64,000 nt of DNA from Lineus longissimus. Lineage: Eukaryota > Nemertea > Pilidiophora > Heteronemertea > Lineidae. The notes under the pieces are model-generated. The model did no database searches. It was given only the letters and a program-made list of their open reading frames with translations, and had not been told where the DNA came from. The position numbers and the translations under genes are program-made. This document shows positions 61,160 through 64,000 of the stretch, in pieces. The stretch spans positions 15,977,808-16,041,807 of the forward strand of contig NC_088315.1 of NCBI RefSeq assembly GCF_910592395.1. The letters are read 5' to 3'. Every line of letters begins with the position of its first letter. Within the stretch, counting starts at the first letter, position 1.

Positions 61160-61570
61160 TTCGCATAAATATTTTCGCAAAATATTGAATGAAAAAGTTT
61201 CCGCCAACATTGAATGAATAATTGCCAAATATAACATGATCATTTTATGAAATTTAGAAATCGTTATTGCATAAAAAGTGAAACATTGAATCGAATACGA
61301 AACATCGAATGATCAATTATCAGGGCAACTATCGAATGAAAATTTGAGCATTATTGCATGAAAAAAGTGAATTATTGCATCAAATATGAAATATTGAATG
61401 AACAATTATCGAGTAAACATTGCATAAAGAAATGTAACATTGCATCAAATATGAACACACATTGAATGGAAATTTTAACATTGCATAAAAAAGTGTAACA
61501 TTGCATCAAAAATGAAACGATGAATGAACAAAAATCAATATTGCATGAAAAATATTTTTATTGAATATTG
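61160..61570 (+). repeat. AT-rich diverged short tandem repeat
   Basis: Variants of ATTGCATNAAAA, AACATTGCATCAAATATGAA and ATTGAATGAA recur roughly every 20-35 bp over 400 bp. It is a degenerate minisatellite without coding potential. Confidence 0.75.
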
Positions 61571-64000
61571 CAACATATATCATGCCATATCCTAGGGCAA
61601 TCGTAAGTGCTCGTGGCAAGGATTCTGATCTGATGGCCAAAGGTAAAAACCAGGGTAAAATATATTCAAAGTATGAGCTCCTATGATGTATAGGCCTATT
61701 AAGTTCATCTATGATAAGCAGTGGAACTATGCCACTTGCTCATCAATGGTAATATGGCAACTCTGGTGGTGATGATGTATATTAACTTCATCATCATATC
61801 CGATAGATGCTGCCCCCTGGCGATAAGTGGTGGAACTACGCCAGTTGTTACAATGGTAATATGGGAAATCTGGTGACAAGTGGCAAAGGGTTAAGGGGAG
61901 AACAATAGTGAAAAAAAACAATGGAACACTATACCTTGGTGGTCTGCAGTGTAATGATGTGGACTCTCTGAATCCGATTTTCAAACTGATGCCTTCACCT
62001 TCGGCGGTTGGATATTTATACATGATGCACAATTGCCCTCATGGACCAATCACAGGCAAGGTTTCAACAATAGCCTGAATAACAATACCCTGAATCTGGG
62101 TCACGTCAAGGTCAAGGTCAATAACAAGGTGGCATTTTCGAAAACTTTTCAGAGAAATGGACTCGCATTTGACCAGTATTCACAGGACTTTGCCTGGTAA
62201 ACCACAATACCTTGAATCTGGGTCATGTAAAGGTCAAAGCCCTTGAGGATTTAAAAAAATTTATTTGGAGAAATTGATTCTCCCTGTAAACAAACAAGAG
62301 GCCCAAGGGCCCGGCGCTCAGCTGGATGACCTAATAACATAGGACTAAGGGTGTAAAGTAGTAAATATCGGCTTTATACTACTGTTTGAAGGTCAAGAGA
62401 ACACGTTATACCACTAAAATTTACAATGCAGAGCTGCCAGCTGGATGAAATATGATTGAACTAATCAGCCATGGTATGTAAATATTACAGGAGGCAACGG
62501 AAGATATCCCCAGTTCAGTATGTTGTATCGGTAGCTTTACAGAAAAGAAATGTCAGAGAGGATGAGACTTCTCCATGGACAACTGTGGTATGTCCAGGCT
62601 GGGTTGTACAGCACAAGGATACAAAATGCTGTCTGTAATTGAGAGGTATCCTGATTTAACAGAGGTCAAAATAAATAGAAATGACCAGTTTGGGACTAAC
62701 ACCACTGTCTTTTTTTTTAATAAGGTAGAGATTACAGGAGTCAACAAAGTTAATTTTATTGAGAGAAATTGACCTGTCCTGCAGGTGATTGGAATTTACA
62801 ATACAAAGGTTGTTTTTCATGACATTGTGCTCTACTGCGTATCCCTAGTGAGTCGATCGGGAACCAATCTATCCTTGGCGCAGACAGGTTCAAATTGGCT
62901 ATATCTTGAATAGATTGAATCGCGATGAAAATCTAATGCAATAAAGGAGCAATATCGAAGAGACAAATTAATCAAACCAATCGTCCACAGACTCGGACCC
63001 TGCAATGGCGTGATGTATGCGTGCATATAAAAGTATATCAATTGGTCTGATAGGGATGATAAGGCAATGTCAATATGCCTCGTTCCTTAGTCAGCAATAT
63101 GCCCCTTTTTATACGGAGAAGAAGGAGAACCCAGATAGGCCTTCACATGTCGGCTTCCAAATGGCTCGAACCAACTGTACTATCACTACTATAACTTTAA
63201 AATGCGTGCTCCTCCTACATGTAGTCGACAGGCAAGCTGGAAGTTCAGCACCGTGAGCAGCTCCTTGGTAAGGCTATGTCAGGTTTCGCGCGCCTCTTCA
63301 GATACATCAAGTATTGAAAGCTGTGGTGAGCACATAAAATGACCATGGCCACCTTAATTTGAAAATCCCTTCATAATCAAGGGCTACCTCTGACTAAAAC
63401 AGCACCCATAAACAATTGACCACCAATTTGACCCCAGCTCCTAACTGCGGGAAAACCCAAGTCCAGCAACCAAAAGTACCAAAAATACATTTTTGTTTAC
63501 ATTTGAACTGCACACATGCGTTTGTTTACAATTTCATTTCCCGCGAAATCTCGAAAATCAGGTGACCTGCAATCGTGGATTGAAAATAACATTAACCTGG
63601 GTTCAGCAGGTCAGCAGGTATACCGGCTGTTCCAATCATCCCCCTACAGCCAGCTGTTCAAAAGATAATGTTATTCACCCGGACACCCCACAGGGAGTGC
63701 AGGTAATTGATTAAGCCCCTGCATAACTTAACAGCAATGGCTTGGCTTCTGTGAGTGGTAAGGAGAATTGACAGTGTCCGATTAAAAATCCCTCATTACT
63801 GCTCTGCTGAAGTAAATTTTTGAATAAAACCAAGACGTTGCATCAGGGTAAGGTGTCACCACCATTCATGAAAAATTTCAAGGCGATCCAATGCCTCTAA
63901 GTGTGACTTTATTCGTCCCCCTTCTAATATTATTATATAGAAGATTTAGACCAGCGATGACGTCATTTCTGGTGATTCCCTACGTTGTCCAATGAGCGCT
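61571..64000. other. No gene recognised; dispersed repeat pieces
   Basis: Pieces of AGGTCA-rich repeat occur at 62090-62270 (GGTCACGTCAAGGTCAAGG, GTCATGTAAAGGTCAAAG). AACAAGAGGCCCAAGGGCCC at 62291-62311 resembles the start of a common invertebrate dispersed repeat. A pogo-like subterminal fragment may lie near 62640-62710. No supported gene. Confidence 0.4.

Overview
This window looks like nuclear DNA of an animal, most likely a marine invertebrate (mollusc-, hemichordate- or amphioxus-like; the phylum cannot be settled from the sequence alone). The evidence is two intron-containing genes with GT-AG splice sites and matching codon phases, a Ty3/gypsy retrotransposon, a LINE with an APE-type endonuclease, a chromosomal Maverick/Polinton, and a dense population of terminal-inverted-repeat elements, MITEs and tandem repeats. 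There is no operon structure, and no rRNA or confident tRNA gene.

Layout. (1) 0.6-5.85 kb, minus strand: a Ty3/gypsy element with gag, then pol in the +1 frame. It is broken by one frameshift and one in-frame stop inside the integrase, and no LTR pair is visible. (2) 6.5-8.5 kb, minus: two SGNH-hydrolase-like reading frames, one open and one interrupted. (3) 8.5-20 kb: mostly noncoding and full of inverted-repeat elements, including a 1.7 kb foldback array at 14.5-16.2 kb and a 731-bp element with 45-bp termini and a 9-bp target duplication at 18.0-18.7 kb. An orphan exon-like reading frame (12.6-13.2 kb) may encode a jelly-roll (LamG-like) domain. (4) 20.0-20.25 kb: a broken copy of exon 1 of the secreted-protein gene at 30-33.6 kb. 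(5) 20.4-24.8 kb, plus: a nearly complete LINE with a frameshifted ORF1 and an intact ORF2. (6) 25.3-29.7 kb: long-TIR foldbacks and tandem repeats. (7) 29.9-33.6 kb, minus: a five-exon gene for a secreted, probably ependymin-related protein of 236 residues. (8) 33.8-39.6 kb: MITEs, a LINE 3' fragment, two unrecognised coding-like stretches and dispersed 'AGGTCA-rich' repeats, one split by a 943-bp TIR element. (9) 39.9-46.0 kb, minus: seven exons of an HflX-family GTPase (GTPBP6-like); its N-terminal exon or exons are not found. (10) about 47.7-60.9 kb, minus: a decayed Maverick/Polinton with protein-primed PolB, packaging ATPase, capsid proteins, protease fragment, chromodomain integrase, small structural proteins and a PC4-like protein. 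A PIF/Harbinger-type element is nested inside it. (11) 60.9-64 kb: AT-rich repeats and noncoding sequence.

The two host genes show no sign of working together. Most of the window is the record of successive transposon insertions: a pogo-like MITE within another MITE, Harbinger within Polinton, a TIR element within a dispersed repeat, and a MITE within an exon copy. The stops, frameshifts and a 124-bp duplication in the Polinton show that this copy cannot now make its polymerase, integrase, capsid or ATPase as single proteins.
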